From Roseicella frigidaeris (GTDB taxonomy: Bacteria > Pseudomonadota > Alphaproteobacteria > Acetobacterales > Acetobacteraceae), in the NCBI RefSeq assembly GCF_003258945.1, contig NZ_QLIX01000011.1:87729-151728 (forward strand): DNA of 64,000 bases, read 5' to 3'. Both the position numbers and the translations under genes were made by a program. Shown here piece after piece: positions 41,590-50,227 of the stretch (positions are counted from its first letter, which is position 1; each line of letters starts with the position of its first letter). The notes below the pieces were generated by a model, which saw only the letters and a list, made by a program, of their open reading frames with translations, was not told the origin of the DNA and made no database searches.

Positions 41590-41759
41590 GCGCTCCACGG
41601 GCCGGCTGTCCCCGCCGCCCGCCGCCACGCCAACCCGGCCCGCGGCGGGTCGATCCTGCTCATCGCTCATGCGTCCCGCCGCCTCGCCGGCCCGGTGTCC
41701 CCGCCGCCCGCCGCGCCGGTCCCGGGCGCGGCGGGTCGGCCCGTCTCCGTCTCGCTCAT
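41518..41759 (-). repeat. Tandem triplication of the era 5' end at the rnc-era junction
   Basis: Three successive ATG-initiated units encode related segments: MSETETGRPAAPGTGAAGGG from 41759, MSDEQDRPAAGRVGVAAGGG from 41670 and MSDAQDRPAARGPGAAAGGG from 41589. Starts are 89 and 81 bp apart. The first unit is out of frame with era and closes after 30 codons with an ATGA overlap to the second start. The second is in frame with era. The rnc stop overlaps the first ATG in the same ATGA manner. Confidence 0.85.
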
Positions 41760-42439
41760 CCGCTCACCAACCCCGCCAGCCAGGCTTCCGCCGCCGCCTG
41801 CTCGGCGGCGCGCTTGGTCGCTCCCACCCCTTCGGCCTCCCGTCCCGCGGCGGCGACCACCACCTTGAAGACCGGGTTGTGCGCCGGCCCCTCGGCCGAG
41901 GTCAGGCGATAGGCCGGCAGGCCGAGGCCGCGCCCGAGGGTCCATTCCTGCAGCCGGCTCTTGGCCGGCAGCGGCGGCTTGTGGTGGCCCTCGAGCAGGC
42001 TCGCCCATTCCCGCCGCACCACCACCCGCGCCGCCTCCAGCCCGGCATCGAGGTAGATGGCGCCCAGCACCGCCTCCAGCGCGTCGGAGAGGATGTTCAC
42101 CCAGGTGCGGAAGCCCTGCTGCCGGTAGCTGCCGGGCATGCGCAGCGCCGGGGCGAGCTCCAGCCGCTCGGCGATGCCGGCCAGCGCCTCGGCCGAGATC
42201 AGCGCCGAGTGCCGCTTGCCGATATCGCCTTCGCGCTCGGTCGGGAAGCGCTCGATCAGCCATTCGGCGATGAGCAGGCCGAGCACCCGGTCGCCGATGA
42301 ACTCCAGCCGCTCGTTCGAGCTGAGGCGGCTGCCCTGGGTGGCCGAGGAATGGGTGAGCGCCTGGCGCAGCAGCTCGGGGCGTGCGAAGCCATGGCCGAG
42401 CCGGGCCGCGAAGGCAGCGAAGGCCGCCTCCTCGTTCAT
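41756..42439 (-). CDS. rnc: Ribonuclease III
   Basis: A 227-residue dsRNA endonuclease. The nuclease signature is NERLEFIGDRVLGLLIAEW with catalytic acidic residues, and LEAVLGAIYLDAG holds the second cluster. The C-terminal dsRNA-binding domain contains FKVVVAAAGREAEG and TKRAAEQAAAEAWL. RNase III processes rRNA precursors and structured mRNAs. It lies 24 bp behind lepB, and its stop overlaps the first of three ATGs in the duplicated era leader. Confidence 0.93.
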   Translation of the reverse strand: MNEEAAFAAFAARLGHGFARPELLRQALTHSSATQGSRLSSNERLEFIGDRVLGLLIAEWLIERFPTEREGDIGKRHSALISAEALAGIAERLELAPALRMPGSYRQQGFRTWVNILSDALEAVLGAIYLDAGLEAARVVVRREWASLLEGHHKPPLPAKSRLQEWTLGRGLGLPAYRLTSAEGPAHNPVFKVVVAAAGREAEGVGATKRAAEQAAAEAWLAGLVSG

Positions 42440-42463
42440 CCGCGCGGGCTCACGCCGGATGCC

Positions 42464-43201
42464 TCATCGGACGCCGGAGAAGAGCCGGCTCCAGCGGATC
42501 GCCATCGGCCATGTCCAGGGCTTCCACAGGCTGGCCTGGTTGCCGTCGAAGGAGAAGAAGATGAACTCCGCCCGGCCCACCAGGTTCTCGACCGGGATGA
42601 AGCCGACCGCATCGAGGAAGCGGCTGTCCTGGCTGTTGTCGCGGTTGTCACCCATGCCGAAGACATGGCCGGCGGGCACCCGGTATTCCTGGGTGTTGTC
42701 GGCGCTGCCCTGGTCCGAGCATTCCAGGATGCCGTGCGTCACGCCCTCCGGCAGGGTCTCGCGGTAGTAGCGCGGCGGCTCGCGGTAGCAGCGGTCGAGG
42801 TCGCTCTCGCCGACCAGCTCGCGCTTCACCGGCACGCCGTTGATCTGCAGGATGCCGCCCTTGACCTGGATGCGGTCGCCGGGCAGGCCGATGATGCGCT
42901 TGATGTAGTCCTGGCTCGGATCGCGCGGCAGCTTGAAGACGGCGACGTCGCCGCGATGCGGCAGGCGCTCGAAGATCCGGCCGGAGAAGAGGTTCGGCCC
43001 GAAGGGCATCGAATAGCGGGAATAGCCGTAGGAGTATTTTGAGACGAAGAGGTAGTCGCCGATCAGTAGAGTCGGGATCATCGAGCCGGAGGGGATGTTG
43101 AAGGGCTCGAAGGCGACGGTCCGGATGCCGATGGCGATGAGGCCGGCATAGAGGATCGTCTTGACGCTTTCCAGCCAGCCGCCGGACTTCTTCTTCGCCA
43201 T
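42464..43201 (-). CDS. lepB: Signal peptidase I
   Basis: A 245-residue inner-membrane protease with one N-terminal transmembrane segment (TILYAGLIAIGIRTVAF). The catalytic Ser is in NIPSGSMIPTLLIGDYLF and the catalytic Lys in DYIKRIIGLPGD. GMGDNRDNSQDSR is the conserved C-terminal box. It cleaves signal peptides of exported proteins, of which this window encodes several. The ATG at 43201 gives the normal length. Repeat copy 2 sits in the ~300 bp upstream. Confidence 0.94.
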   Translation of the reverse strand: MAKKKSGGWLESVKTILYAGLIAIGIRTVAFEPFNIPSGSMIPTLLIGDYLFVSKYSYGYSRYSMPFGPNLFSGRIFERLPHRGDVAVFKLPRDPSQDYIKRIIGLPGDRIQVKGGILQINGVPVKRELVGESDLDRCYREPPRYYRETLPEGVTHGILECSDQGSADNTQEYRVPAGHVFGMGDNRDNSQDSRFLDAVGFIPVENLVGRAEFIFFSFDGNQASLWKPWTWPMAIRWSRLFSGVR

Positions 43202-43388
43202 GGATGTGCTCAAGAAAACCACCGCAGGGTTGGGTGCCCGCGGATCGGTCCCCGGGCAGGATCGGCGACAGGCGCCCGGATGAAGCCCGGTGGGGGGTGG
43301 GGTGTCAAGGAACGGACGGCAACGGCCCCCGGGGCGGCGCCCGGCGCCCGAAAGCCGGGCCCGTGGTCGCCCGCCGCCGCGTCCGCCG

Positions 43389-43489
43389 CCCGTTGCCCTG
43401 CCGAGGCTTCGCCTCGGCAGGCTGTGACGCCCCTTGGGGCCGAGAGGGAGTCCGGGGCCCCCGCGGAGCCGCGCAGCGGCTTCGTGGGG
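43389..43489 (+). repeat. Two-hairpin intergenic repeat, copy 2
   Basis: Stem 1 is a perfect 11-bp hairpin at 43397-43421, with A-T pairs where copies 3 and 4 have C-G. Stem 2 is at 43459-43489, spacer 37 nt. It ends 8 nt after the stop of the SDR gene and lies upstream of lepB. The rest of 43202-43497 shows no gene. Confidence 0.8.
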
Positions 43490-43497
43490 AATGGCAA

Positions 43498-44274
43498 TTA
43501 GGGCATGAAGCTCCCGCCGCCGACATCGATGGTGGCGCCGGTGAGGTAGCCGGCGGCCTCCGAGGCGAGGAAGGCCGCCACCTCCGCCACGTCGCCCGGC
43601 GTGCCGAGCCGGCCGGCCGGGATTTGGGCGAGGAAGGCGGCATTGGCCGCATCGGTCGTGCCGCGGGCCATCGGCGTGTCGATCCGCCCGGGGGCGATGC
43701 TGTTCACCGTGATGCCGTCCGGGCCGCATTCCACGGCGAGGCTGCGGGCGAAGCCCATCAGCCCGGTCTTGGCCGCGGCGTAATGCGCGCCGGCGATCTG
43801 GCTCTTCGCCCGCGCCGCCTGGCTGGTGATCATGATGATCCGCCCCCAGCGCCGGGCCCGCAGCGGCGGCAGGCAAGCCTGGGAGACGAGGAAGGCGCCG
43901 GTCAGGTTCACCGCCAGCACCCGCCGCCATTCCTCGGCCGGCATGTCCCGGATGCGCCGCGCCCGGCCATCCGGCCCCTTGGGGGAGATGCCGGCATTGT
44001 TCACGAGGATGCCGAGCCGGTGCCAGTCCTCGCCGAGGGCGATGGGCAGGGCGGCGACCGCCGCCTCGTCCGCCACGTCGAGCCGGATGGCGCGGGCCTG
44101 GTGCCCCCGCTCGCGCAGCCCGGCGGCGGTCGCCTCCACCTCCGGGATGACGTCGGCGAGCACGACGGGGTGGCCGAGCGCGGCGAGCTTCGCCGCGATG
44201 CCGGCGCCGATGCCGCGGGCCGCGCCGGTGACCAGGGCGAGGCGGTCCCGCACGGGGCTCTCCGGGGCGCTCAT
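43498..44274 (-). CDS. SDR-family 3-oxoacyl reductase-like oxidoreductase
   Basis: A 258-residue short-chain dehydrogenase with TGAARGIGAGIAAKL, LVNNAGISPKG, the Ser of MITSQAA, and YAAAKTGLMGFA. The end, GYLTGATIDVGGGSFMP, is typical of FabG-like members. Its ATG overlaps the stop of the Zn-dehydrogenase gene, so it closes a three-gene operon (ThDP enzyme, alcohol dehydrogenase, SDR). It likely reduces or oxidises an intermediate of that pathway. Confidence 0.87.
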   Translation of the reverse strand: MSAPESPVRDRLALVTGAARGIGAGIAAKLAALGHPVVLADVIPEVEATAAGLRERGHQARAIRLDVADEAAVAALPIALGEDWHRLGILVNNAGISPKGPDGRARRIRDMPAEEWRRVLAVNLTGAFLVSQACLPPLRARRWGRIIMITSQAARAKSQIAGAHYAAAKTGLMGFARSLAVECGPDGITVNSIAPGRIDTPMARGTTDAANAAFLAQIPAGRLGTPGDVAEVAAFLASEAAGYLTGATIDVGGGSFMP

Positions 44275-45302
44275 GGGGTCAGGATCACCTTGCTGGCGGC
44301 GCGCTGCCGGGCGAGCTCGAAGCCCTCCAGCCCGCGCTCGAGCGGCAGGCGGTGGGTGATCATCGGCCGGAACCCCTCCGGGTCGCGGCCGAGATGCGCC
44401 AGCACCCGGTCCCAGGTGCGGCGCTCGGCGCCGTGGCTGGCGCGGAGCTGGTGGCGCATGCGGACGAAGTCGGTCAGCGCCAGGGTGAGCGGCGCGGCAT
44501 GGATGCCGGCGGCGACGATGACGCCGCCCTTCTTCAGCAGGCCGAGCCCCTCGTTCAGGCTCTGCGGCACGCCGGTCGCCTCCAGCACCACGTCGACGGC
44601 GCGGCCGCCGGTGAGCGCCAGCACCTGCTCGGCCAGCGGCCCCTCCGCGACATCCACCAGATCGGCGAAGCCGAGCGCCCGCAGCACCGCGAAGCGCGGC
44701 GCATCGGCGCGGCCGGCGACGATCACCCGGGCGGCGCCGGCGAGGCGGGCGAAGAGGGCGATGGCCTGGCCGATCGTCCCCGGCCCCAGCACCAGCACCG
44801 TGTCGCCGAGCCCGACCTCGCCGGTCAGCACCGCCTCGCAGCCGACGCCGAGCGGCTCGGCGAGCGCCGCCAGCTCGGGCTCCAGCCCGGCCGGCAGGGC
44901 GACGCAGCAGCGCGCGGGGATGCGGACCTCGCGCTGGAAGCCGCCGTCGCGGGTCAGGCCGATCCCCTGGCGCTGCAGGCAGTTGCGCGTGTCGCCGGCG
45001 CGGCAGGTGGCGCAATGGCCGCAGAAGACGAAGGGGATGACGGCGACCCGGTCGCCCTCGGCGAAGCCCGAGCCGGTGCCGTTGCGGGTGATGGTGCCGC
45101 AGAACTCGTGCCCCAGGCTGAACGGCAGGTGCGGCACCATGAAGCCGTAGCCCTCGGTCCACTCATAGGCATGCACGTCCGAGCCGCAGATGCCGACGGC
45201 ATCGACCCGCACCACCACCTCGCCCGGCCCGGGCGGCGGCGGCTCGGGGATCTCCTGGAATTCCAGCCCGAAGGCGGCGGCGGTCTTGCGCAGGGCCAGC
45301 AT
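44271..45302 (-). CDS. Zinc-dependent alcohol/polyol dehydrogenase (MDR family)
   Basis: About 343 residues from the ATG at 45302 (MLALRKTAAAFGLEF), which gives the usual length; an upstream in-frame ATG overlaps the ThDP gene. Catalytic zinc ligands are in VGICGSDVHAY and LGHEFCG. The structural zinc site is CGHCATCRAGDTRNC. The nucleotide fold has VLGPGTIGQAIALF. It resembles threonine or sorbitol dehydrogenases, but specificity is not readable. It sits between the ThDP and SDR genes. Confidence 0.87.
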   Translation of the reverse strand: MLALRKTAAAFGLEFQEIPEPPPPGPGEVVVRVDAVGICGSDVHAYEWTEGYGFMVPHLPFSLGHEFCGTITRNGTGSGFAEGDRVAVIPFVFCGHCATCRAGDTRNCLQRQGIGLTRDGGFQREVRIPARCCVALPAGLEPELAALAEPLGVGCEAVLTGEVGLGDTVLVLGPGTIGQAIALFARLAGAARVIVAGRADAPRFAVLRALGFADLVDVAEGPLAEQVLALTGGRAVDVVLEATGVPQSLNEGLGLLKKGGVIVAAGIHAAPLTLALTDFVRMRHQLRASHGAERRTWDRVLAHLGRDPEGFRPMITHRLPLERGLEGFELARQRAASKVILTP

Positions 45303-45315
45303 CAGAAGGACTCCA

Positions 45316-47064
45316 TCAGAAGGGCTCCGGATAGTGGCCGGCATAGAAGGAGATGGGCGGCTTGGCGTCCGGGTCGGTCAGCATGTCGATCAGCACCGGA
45401 TGCCGCGCCGCCAGCGCCGCCTCGAGGGCGCCGGGGATGTCGGCGCTGCGCTCCAGCCGCACCCCCTCGACGCCGCAGGCGCGGGCGATGGCGGCGTGGT
45501 CCACGGCGGTGAAGTGCACCGCCTTGGTGTGCTCGCCGAACTTCACCTCCTCGGCATGCTTCTGGTAGCCGAGGATGCCGTTGTTCAGCACCAGCGTGAC
45601 CACCGGCAGCTCCAGCCGCCGCAGCGTCTCCAGCTCGGCCCAGCTATGGCCGAAGCCGCCATCGCCGCAGAGGCAGACGACGCGCGCCTTGGAGCCCGCC
45701 TCCTCGGCGGCGATGCGGGCGCCGATCGCCATGGGCAGGCCCCAGCCGAGGCCGGCGATGCCGCGCGGCGTCAGGAAGCGCTGCCCCGGCCGCCGGGCGG
45801 TGAGGTAATTGGCGATCCAGATCGAGGAGTAGGAGGCATCGGCGACGACGATGTCCTCCGGCGCCAGCAGCGCGTCCAGCTCGGCCATCAGCCGCTCCGG
45901 CCGGGGGAGGGGGGCGTCGCGGGTGGTGACTCCGGCGATGGTCTTGCGCCAGGCGGCGAGGCCCTGGGCGATCTCCCGCTCGATCGCCGGGCGGGCGGCC
46001 TGGCGGGCGGCGAGGTCGCGCGCCGCCAGCGCCTCGGTCAGCGCCGCCAGGGTGAGCTTGGCGTCGCCCACCAGGCGCATCGCCTCGTAATTGCGGCCGA
46101 CCTCCATCGGGTCCAGGTCGAGATGGATGAAGCGCGTCTCCGGCCCGAACAGCTTCCAGCTATCGGTGCCGTTCTGGTTGGTGCGGTTGCCGACCAGCAG
46201 GACGAGATCGGCGCGCTCGACCATCGGGCGCAGCGCCTGGGTGCGGCTGCCCTGGCCCATGACATAGCCGATGACGCCGAGGGTGAGCGGATGCGTCTCG
46301 TCCGCCGCGCCCTTGCCCATGACGGTGGTGGCGAGCGGCAGATGCGCCCGCTCCTGCAGCGCCGCCAGCTCGGCCGCGGCATCCGAGAGGTGGACGCCGC
46401 CGCCGGCGACGACCAGCGGGTGCTTCGCGGCGGCCAGCGCCTCGGCGGCGGCGGCGATGGCCGCCGGATCGGCCACCACCCGGTCGAGCGGCACCCGGCC
46501 GAGCGAGAGGGCGCGCGGGCGGAGCAGGGAGGAGAGGGGGGCCGCCCCCTCGGTCAGCAGGTCGGCCGGCACCAGCAGCACCGCCGGGCCGGGGCGGCCG
46601 GAGGCGGCGGCGGTGAAGGCCATGTCCACATAGTCGTCCAGCCGGTCGGCGCGGTCGATCCGCCGCACCCATTTGGCGACGGGGGCGAACATGCCGAGAT
46701 GGTCGAGCTCCTGGAAGGCGTTGCGGTCGGTGGCGTCGCGCGTCACCTCCTGCACCAGGGCGAGGATCGGGATGCTGGCCTTCAGCGCCTCGGCCAGCGG
46801 CGGCACCAGCAAGGTCGCGGCCGGGCCGTTCTGGGCGGTGACGACGCCGACCTTGCGGGAGATGCGGGCATAGCCATCGGCCATGGTGCCGCCGGCATTC
46901 TCCTGCCGGTAGACCTTCTGGTCGATGCCGAGATGCGGGCTGGCCAGGTGGAAGGCGCTGGGCAGGCTCTGGCCGAAGGTGAGCGTCACGCCATGGCGGC
47001 GGAAGGCCTCGGCGAGGCGGAAGGCGACGGTGGCGTTGCTGCTGTGCCCGGCATGGTCCGGCAT
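45316..47064 (-). CDS. Thiamine-diphosphate-dependent enzyme (acetolactate synthase large-subunit-like)
   Basis: A 582-residue ThDP enzyme. The ATG at 47064 follows AGGGGA. The catalytic Glu is in YRQENAGGTMADGYARI, the middle domain contains VLLVGNRTNQNG, and the PP-domain metal motif is GDGGFGHSWAELETLRR ending in VLNNG. No small regulatory subunit is nearby, so it is unlikely to be biosynthetic IlvB. It leads an operon with an alcohol dehydrogenase and an SDR, which suggests carboligation or decarboxylation followed by oxidation or reduction. The substrate is unknown. Confidence 0.83.
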   Translation of the reverse strand: MPDHAGHSSNATVAFRLAEAFRRHGVTLTFGQSLPSAFHLASPHLGIDQKVYRQENAGGTMADGYARISRKVGVVTAQNGPAATLLVPPLAEALKASIPILALVQEVTRDATDRNAFQELDHLGMFAPVAKWVRRIDRADRLDDYVDMAFTAAASGRPGPAVLLVPADLLTEGAAPLSSLLRPRALSLGRVPLDRVVADPAAIAAAAEALAAAKHPLVVAGGGVHLSDAAAELAALQERAHLPLATTVMGKGAADETHPLTLGVIGYVMGQGSRTQALRPMVERADLVLLVGNRTNQNGTDSWKLFGPETRFIHLDLDPMEVGRNYEAMRLVGDAKLTLAALTEALAARDLAARQAARPAIEREIAQGLAAWRKTIAGVTTRDAPLPRPERLMAELDALLAPEDIVVADASYSSIWIANYLTARRPGQRFLTPRGIAGLGWGLPMAIGARIAAEEAGSKARVVCLCGDGGFGHSWAELETLRRLELPVVTLVLNNGILGYQKHAEEVKFGEHTKAVHFTAVDHAAIARACGVEGVRLERSADIPGALEAALAARHPVLIDMLTDPDAKPPISFYAGHYPEPF

Positions 47065-47165
47065 GGCGTTCCCCTGAGGCGTTTGGCGGCAGCCTAGCAC
47101 CGGCGGCGGCAGGGGGAACCGGGGGGGGATACCTGGGGTGGCTTGTCGGCGCCGGACTGCTGCCT

Positions 47166-47360
47166 ATGGTGGCGGCCTTGCCCCGGCCGGAGATCCGCTT
47201 GCCCGAGAAAGAGCCCCGCCGCCGCCCCGATCTGGTCGGGCTGATCGGCCTTGCCGTGATCCTGGCGGTGCTGGGGGGCGCCTATCTGCTGTTCCCGGTG
47301 GTGCAGCGGGCGATCAGCTATCAGGACTGCATCGCCTCGGGGCGGATCACGGGGTGCTAG
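47166..47360 (+). CDS. Small single-pass membrane protein
   Basis: A 64-residue protein with a basic N terminus (RLPEKEPRRRPD), one transmembrane segment (LIGLAVILAVLGGAYLLF) and a short C-terminal tail with two cysteines (QDCIASGRITGC). It is divergent from the ThDP gene and followed by a strong hairpin. I do not recognise the family. The clean topology supports a real gene. Confidence 0.55.
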   Translation: MVAALPRPEIRLPEKEPRRRPDLVGLIGLAVILAVLGGAYLLFPVVQRAISYQDCIASGRITGC

Positions 47361-47366
47361 GGGTTG

Positions 47367-47397
47367 CCCCGCAACACCGCCGCGCGGCGTTGCGGGG
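47367..47397. terminator. Terminator-type hairpin
   Basis: A 14-bp stem with one G-U-type pair and a 3-base loop begins 7 bp after the small membrane protein stop. A run of G rather than T follows, so it may block or protect rather than intrinsically terminate. The remaining ~280 bp to 47678 has lower GC than its surroundings and no gene I can support. Confidence 0.5.
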
Positions 47398-47678
47398 GGG
47401 GCAGGTTGCGTTCGGACGTTTCCGTCTGAACGCATGACGATGCCCTGAAAACAGGGCCCTGGCGCGTGCCGTGCGAACCCAGGTGAACGCAGCATGCGCA
47501 GGGGCGGCGGCTGCGGTCGCGCCCTGGCAAAGAGATCCACAAGACAAGATCCGGAAAGCGTCCTGCCACGCATGAAAACGGCAAGCACTCTGCCATCCCG
47601 ATCTCGAAATACGGCCGTCTCCGAGACCAGGACAGCGGATGCAAGGGGAGGGGGCATCGGCCGCCCCCTCACCCGCCA

Positions 47679-48161
47679 TCAGACACCGGGCCTGCGGCGC
47701 GGCCGGTAGACGACTGGCTGCACGTTCGACTCCACCGGCTCCATGGCAATCGGCTGCGGCGGGACCTCGGGCTTCGGGTTCTCTGCCATGGGCACGTTGA
47801 CTTCGGACGGATACTTGCTGTTGGCGCCCGAGGCCGCATCGACAGCGACGCCGACGAGGCCGCCCGCGAGGATGTTGCCGAAGGTCGTGCCGGTGAAACT
47901 CGATGAAGCGACCTTGGTCGCCGGCTGGTATCCCTCCTTGGTGCAGTTCACGACGAGGTCGTGACGGCTCTTGCTGATGCGGACGCTTTGTGGGGTCGCC
48001 GACACCGCACCGACGCGCTCGCCATTCCTGTCGACCACGCAGGCTGCGCCGGCCGGGTTGCTCGACAAGGTCACGTTGTCGCTCGTGCCTTCGATCAGCG
48101 TGGCGCAAGCCGGCAGCAACGTGACCAGTGACAGCGCGAGAAAGCGAAGCCCTGAATTCAT
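47679..48161 (-). CDS. PEGA-like lipoprotein in an atypical lower-GC patch
   Basis: A 160-residue predicted lipoprotein. The ATG at 48161 follows GGAAG. The signal ends in the lipobox LLPAC, giving Cys at residue ~19. The body has a PEGA-like beta domain (SSNPAGAACVVDRNG, LVVNCTKEGYQPAT), then a Gly-rich hydrophobic stretch (GNILAGGLVGVAVDA) and a Pro-rich tail ending RPRRRPGV. Codon use and GC content are visibly lower than in neighbouring genes, suggesting recent acquisition. It is probably anchored in the outer membrane. Confidence 0.75.
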   Translation of the reverse strand: MNSGLRFLALSLVTLLPACATLIEGTSDNVTLSSNPAGAACVVDRNGERVGAVSATPQSVRISKSRHDLVVNCTKEGYQPATKVASSSFTGTTFGNILAGGLVGVAVDAASGANSKYPSEVNVPMAENPKPEVPPQPIAMEPVESNVQPVVYRPRRRPGV

Positions 48162-48332
48162 GATTGTTTCTTCCATGGAGTGCAGCACCCATGGTTGAGC
48201 ACGCCGTTGCAATGTGCTGCAAGGCAATTCGATTCTTATAAGAAACGAAGAAACTACGGCTGCTACGACCCGGACCCCGGTCGAGGCACCGCTGCGGCCG
48301 GGCGCCGCCCCGCCGCCCGGCCCGCCGTCGCC

Positions 48333-49127
48333 CTACCGCGCCGGCGTCGCCGCCTTCTCCCCCTTGCCGGCATAGCTGATCCCCATCCCCGCCGAGGGAT
48401 CGGCCTGGATGCCATAGGCCGGGATCGGATAGCGGATGCCGTTCTTCGCCAGCGCTTTCATCCCCTCCACCGCGCGGCGCAGGTCCTCGGGCTTCAGTGC
48501 CATCAGCATCTCCTCGTCCGGCACGCCGCCATAGCGGCGCTCGGCGAAGCAGGGCAGCGAGAGGCTCGGCTCGCCGGTCGCCAGCGCCCGGCCCCAACTG
48601 TCGGCGCAGGCGGTCTCGCCCACCACCGACCAGGCGAATTTGCGGTAGTTGCGGTACTGCAGCCCGTTGATGAGGATGATCATCTGCCCCGGCGTCGCAT
48701 AGACGAGGACGATGTCCGGCGGGTCCAGCCGCCCGCTCTCCAGCGGGCTCACCACCAGCGCCTCGTAGCGGCCATAGGGCACGCAATCCAACGCCTGCTG
48801 CCGCGCCGCCGCGCTCTCGGCATCGCCGTGCCAGACGCCGACATAGCGCTCCCCCCGCTCGTCGCGCGGGGCGAGGCCGATCACGGCGCGGCACTGGTTG
48901 CCCACCAGGTCCTCGGCGGTGATGCCGACCGTCCAGCCGAGGCGGGAGGCCATGGAGACGATCTGGTCGGTGGTGTGCACCGATTTCGGCCGCCGGATGC
49001 GCGGGATGGCCTGCATCGCCTCCACCGTCTCGAACAGCTTCATGCCGATGACGGTGGTCTTCAGCCGCAGCAGCGCGTTGAGCTCGGCGAGCAGGTGCTG
49101 GGTCTCGTTCGGTGCCGTGGCCGACAT
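48333..49127 (-). CDS. DUF169-family protein
   Basis: A 264-residue protein of the DUF169 type. Typical pieces are LRLKTTVIGMKLF near the N terminus, the DCVPYGRYEALVVSPL region, LINGLQYRNYRKFAW and GETACADSWGRALATGEPSLSLPCFAERR. Several conserved Cys could bind metal or a cofactor. The family is widespread but uncharacterised. It has no obvious partner here, so I assign no function. Confidence 0.75.
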   Translation of the reverse strand: MSATAPNETQHLLAELNALLRLKTTVIGMKLFETVEAMQAIPRIRRPKSVHTTDQIVSMASRLGWTVGITAEDLVGNQCRAVIGLAPRDERGERYVGVWHGDAESAAARQQALDCVPYGRYEALVVSPLESGRLDPPDIVLVYATPGQMIILINGLQYRNYRKFAWSVVGETACADSWGRALATGEPSLSLPCFAERRYGGVPDEEMLMALKPEDLRRAVEGMKALAKNGIRYPIPAYGIQADPSAGMGISYAGKGEKAATPAR

Positions 49128-49223
49128 GGGGGTCCTCCTGTTTCGGGCCGAGACTAGAGCGGATGGCGGCAGGGCGTGAACGCGGGGCGTGGCTCTGCGG
49201 CGCTGGCCTGGGGGCGGGGGGCG

Positions 49224-50207
49224 CTACTCGATGCGCAGGTTGGCGGCGCGGATCACGCTGCCCCAGGTCTGCAGCCCGGCCTCGATCAGCGCCGCCATCT
49301 GCGCCGGGTCCTGGGTCCAGACCGTCGCGCCGGCGCGGTGGATGCGCTCGGCCGTCTCCGGCGTGTTGGCGATGCCGATGATGGCCCCGGCCAGGCGGTC
49401 GCGGATCGCGGCCGGCAGCGCCGCCGGGCCGACGAAGCCGAACCAGACATAGACCTCGACGCCACGGAACCCCGCCTCGAGGAAGGTCGGCACATCCGGC
49501 AGCGCCGGGTCGCGCTCGGCGCCGGTGACGCCGAGGGCGCGCATCCGCCCATCCTGCACATGCGCCAGCACGTTGGGCAGGTTGTCGATCGACAGGGTGA
49601 CGCGGCCGCCGAGGAGGTCGGCGAGGCCGGGCGCGCTGCCGCGATAGGGCACATGCGTCAGCTCGATGCCGGTGCGCGCCTTGAACAGCTCGGCCGCCAG
49701 ATGCGGGCTGCTGCCGGCGCCGGAGCTGGCGAAGCTGAGCGCGCCCGGCTTCGCCTTCGCCGCCGCCACCAGCTCGGCCAGCGTGCGGTAGGGGCTGTCG
49801 GCGCGCACGACGAGCACGTTCATCACCCGCGCGACCGTGGCGATGGGGGCGAGGTCGCGGCGCGGGTCGTAGCCGGTATTGGCGAAGAGGAAGGGGTTCA
49901 TGCAGAGGTTGGCGGTGTTGGCGACCACGATGGTCAGCCCGTCCGGCGCCGCCTGCGCCGTCGCCGCGATGGCGAGCGAGCCGCTGGCGCCCGGCCGGTT
50001 CTCCACCAGCCCGGGCTGGCCGAGCACCTCCTGGAACCGCTCGCCGATCAGCCGGCCGAGCGCGTCGTTGATGGCGCCCGGCGTGTAGGGGATGAGGATG
50101 CGCACCGGCCGGTCCGGCGACCAGGCCGCGGCCCGCGCGGGCGTGATGCCGCCGGGCGCGGCGAGCAGCGCCGGGCCGGCGAGCAGGAGACGACGGGCGA
50201 TGCGCAT
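49224..50207 (-). CDS. Bug/TctC-family periplasmic substrate-binding protein
   Basis: A 327-residue Bug receptor. The ATG at 50207 begins a signal with RRLLLAGPALLAAPG. The canonical opening is PDRPVRILIPYTPGAINDALG, followed by ENRPGASGSLAIA and NGLPNV-like NLPNVLAHVQDG. It lies 20 bp behind the acyl-CoA synthetase at the end of the Lva-like operon and may capture the acid that the operon degrades. No TctA/TctB genes are nearby. Confidence 0.88.
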   Translation of the reverse strand: MRIARRLLLAGPALLAAPGGITPARAAAWSPDRPVRILIPYTPGAINDALGRLIGERFQEVLGQPGLVENRPGASGSLAIAATAQAAPDGLTIVVANTANLCMNPFLFANTGYDPRRDLAPIATVARVMNVLVVRADSPYRTLAELVAAAKAKPGALSFASSGAGSSPHLAAELFKARTGIELTHVPYRGSAPGLADLLGGRVTLSIDNLPNVLAHVQDGRMRALGVTGAERDPALPDVPTFLEAGFRGVEVYVWFGFVGPAALPAAIRDRLAGAIIGIANTPETAERIHRAGATVWTQDPAQMAALIEAGLQTWGSVIRAANLRIE

Positions 50208-50227
50208 GCTGGGTCCTCCGCCGCGGC

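Noticed and set aside
41590..41670. 27-residue N-terminal extension of Era from the ATG at 41670
   Set aside because: Kept as an alternative only: it repeats the N terminus and lacks a good ribosome-binding site, whereas 41589 has GGAG.
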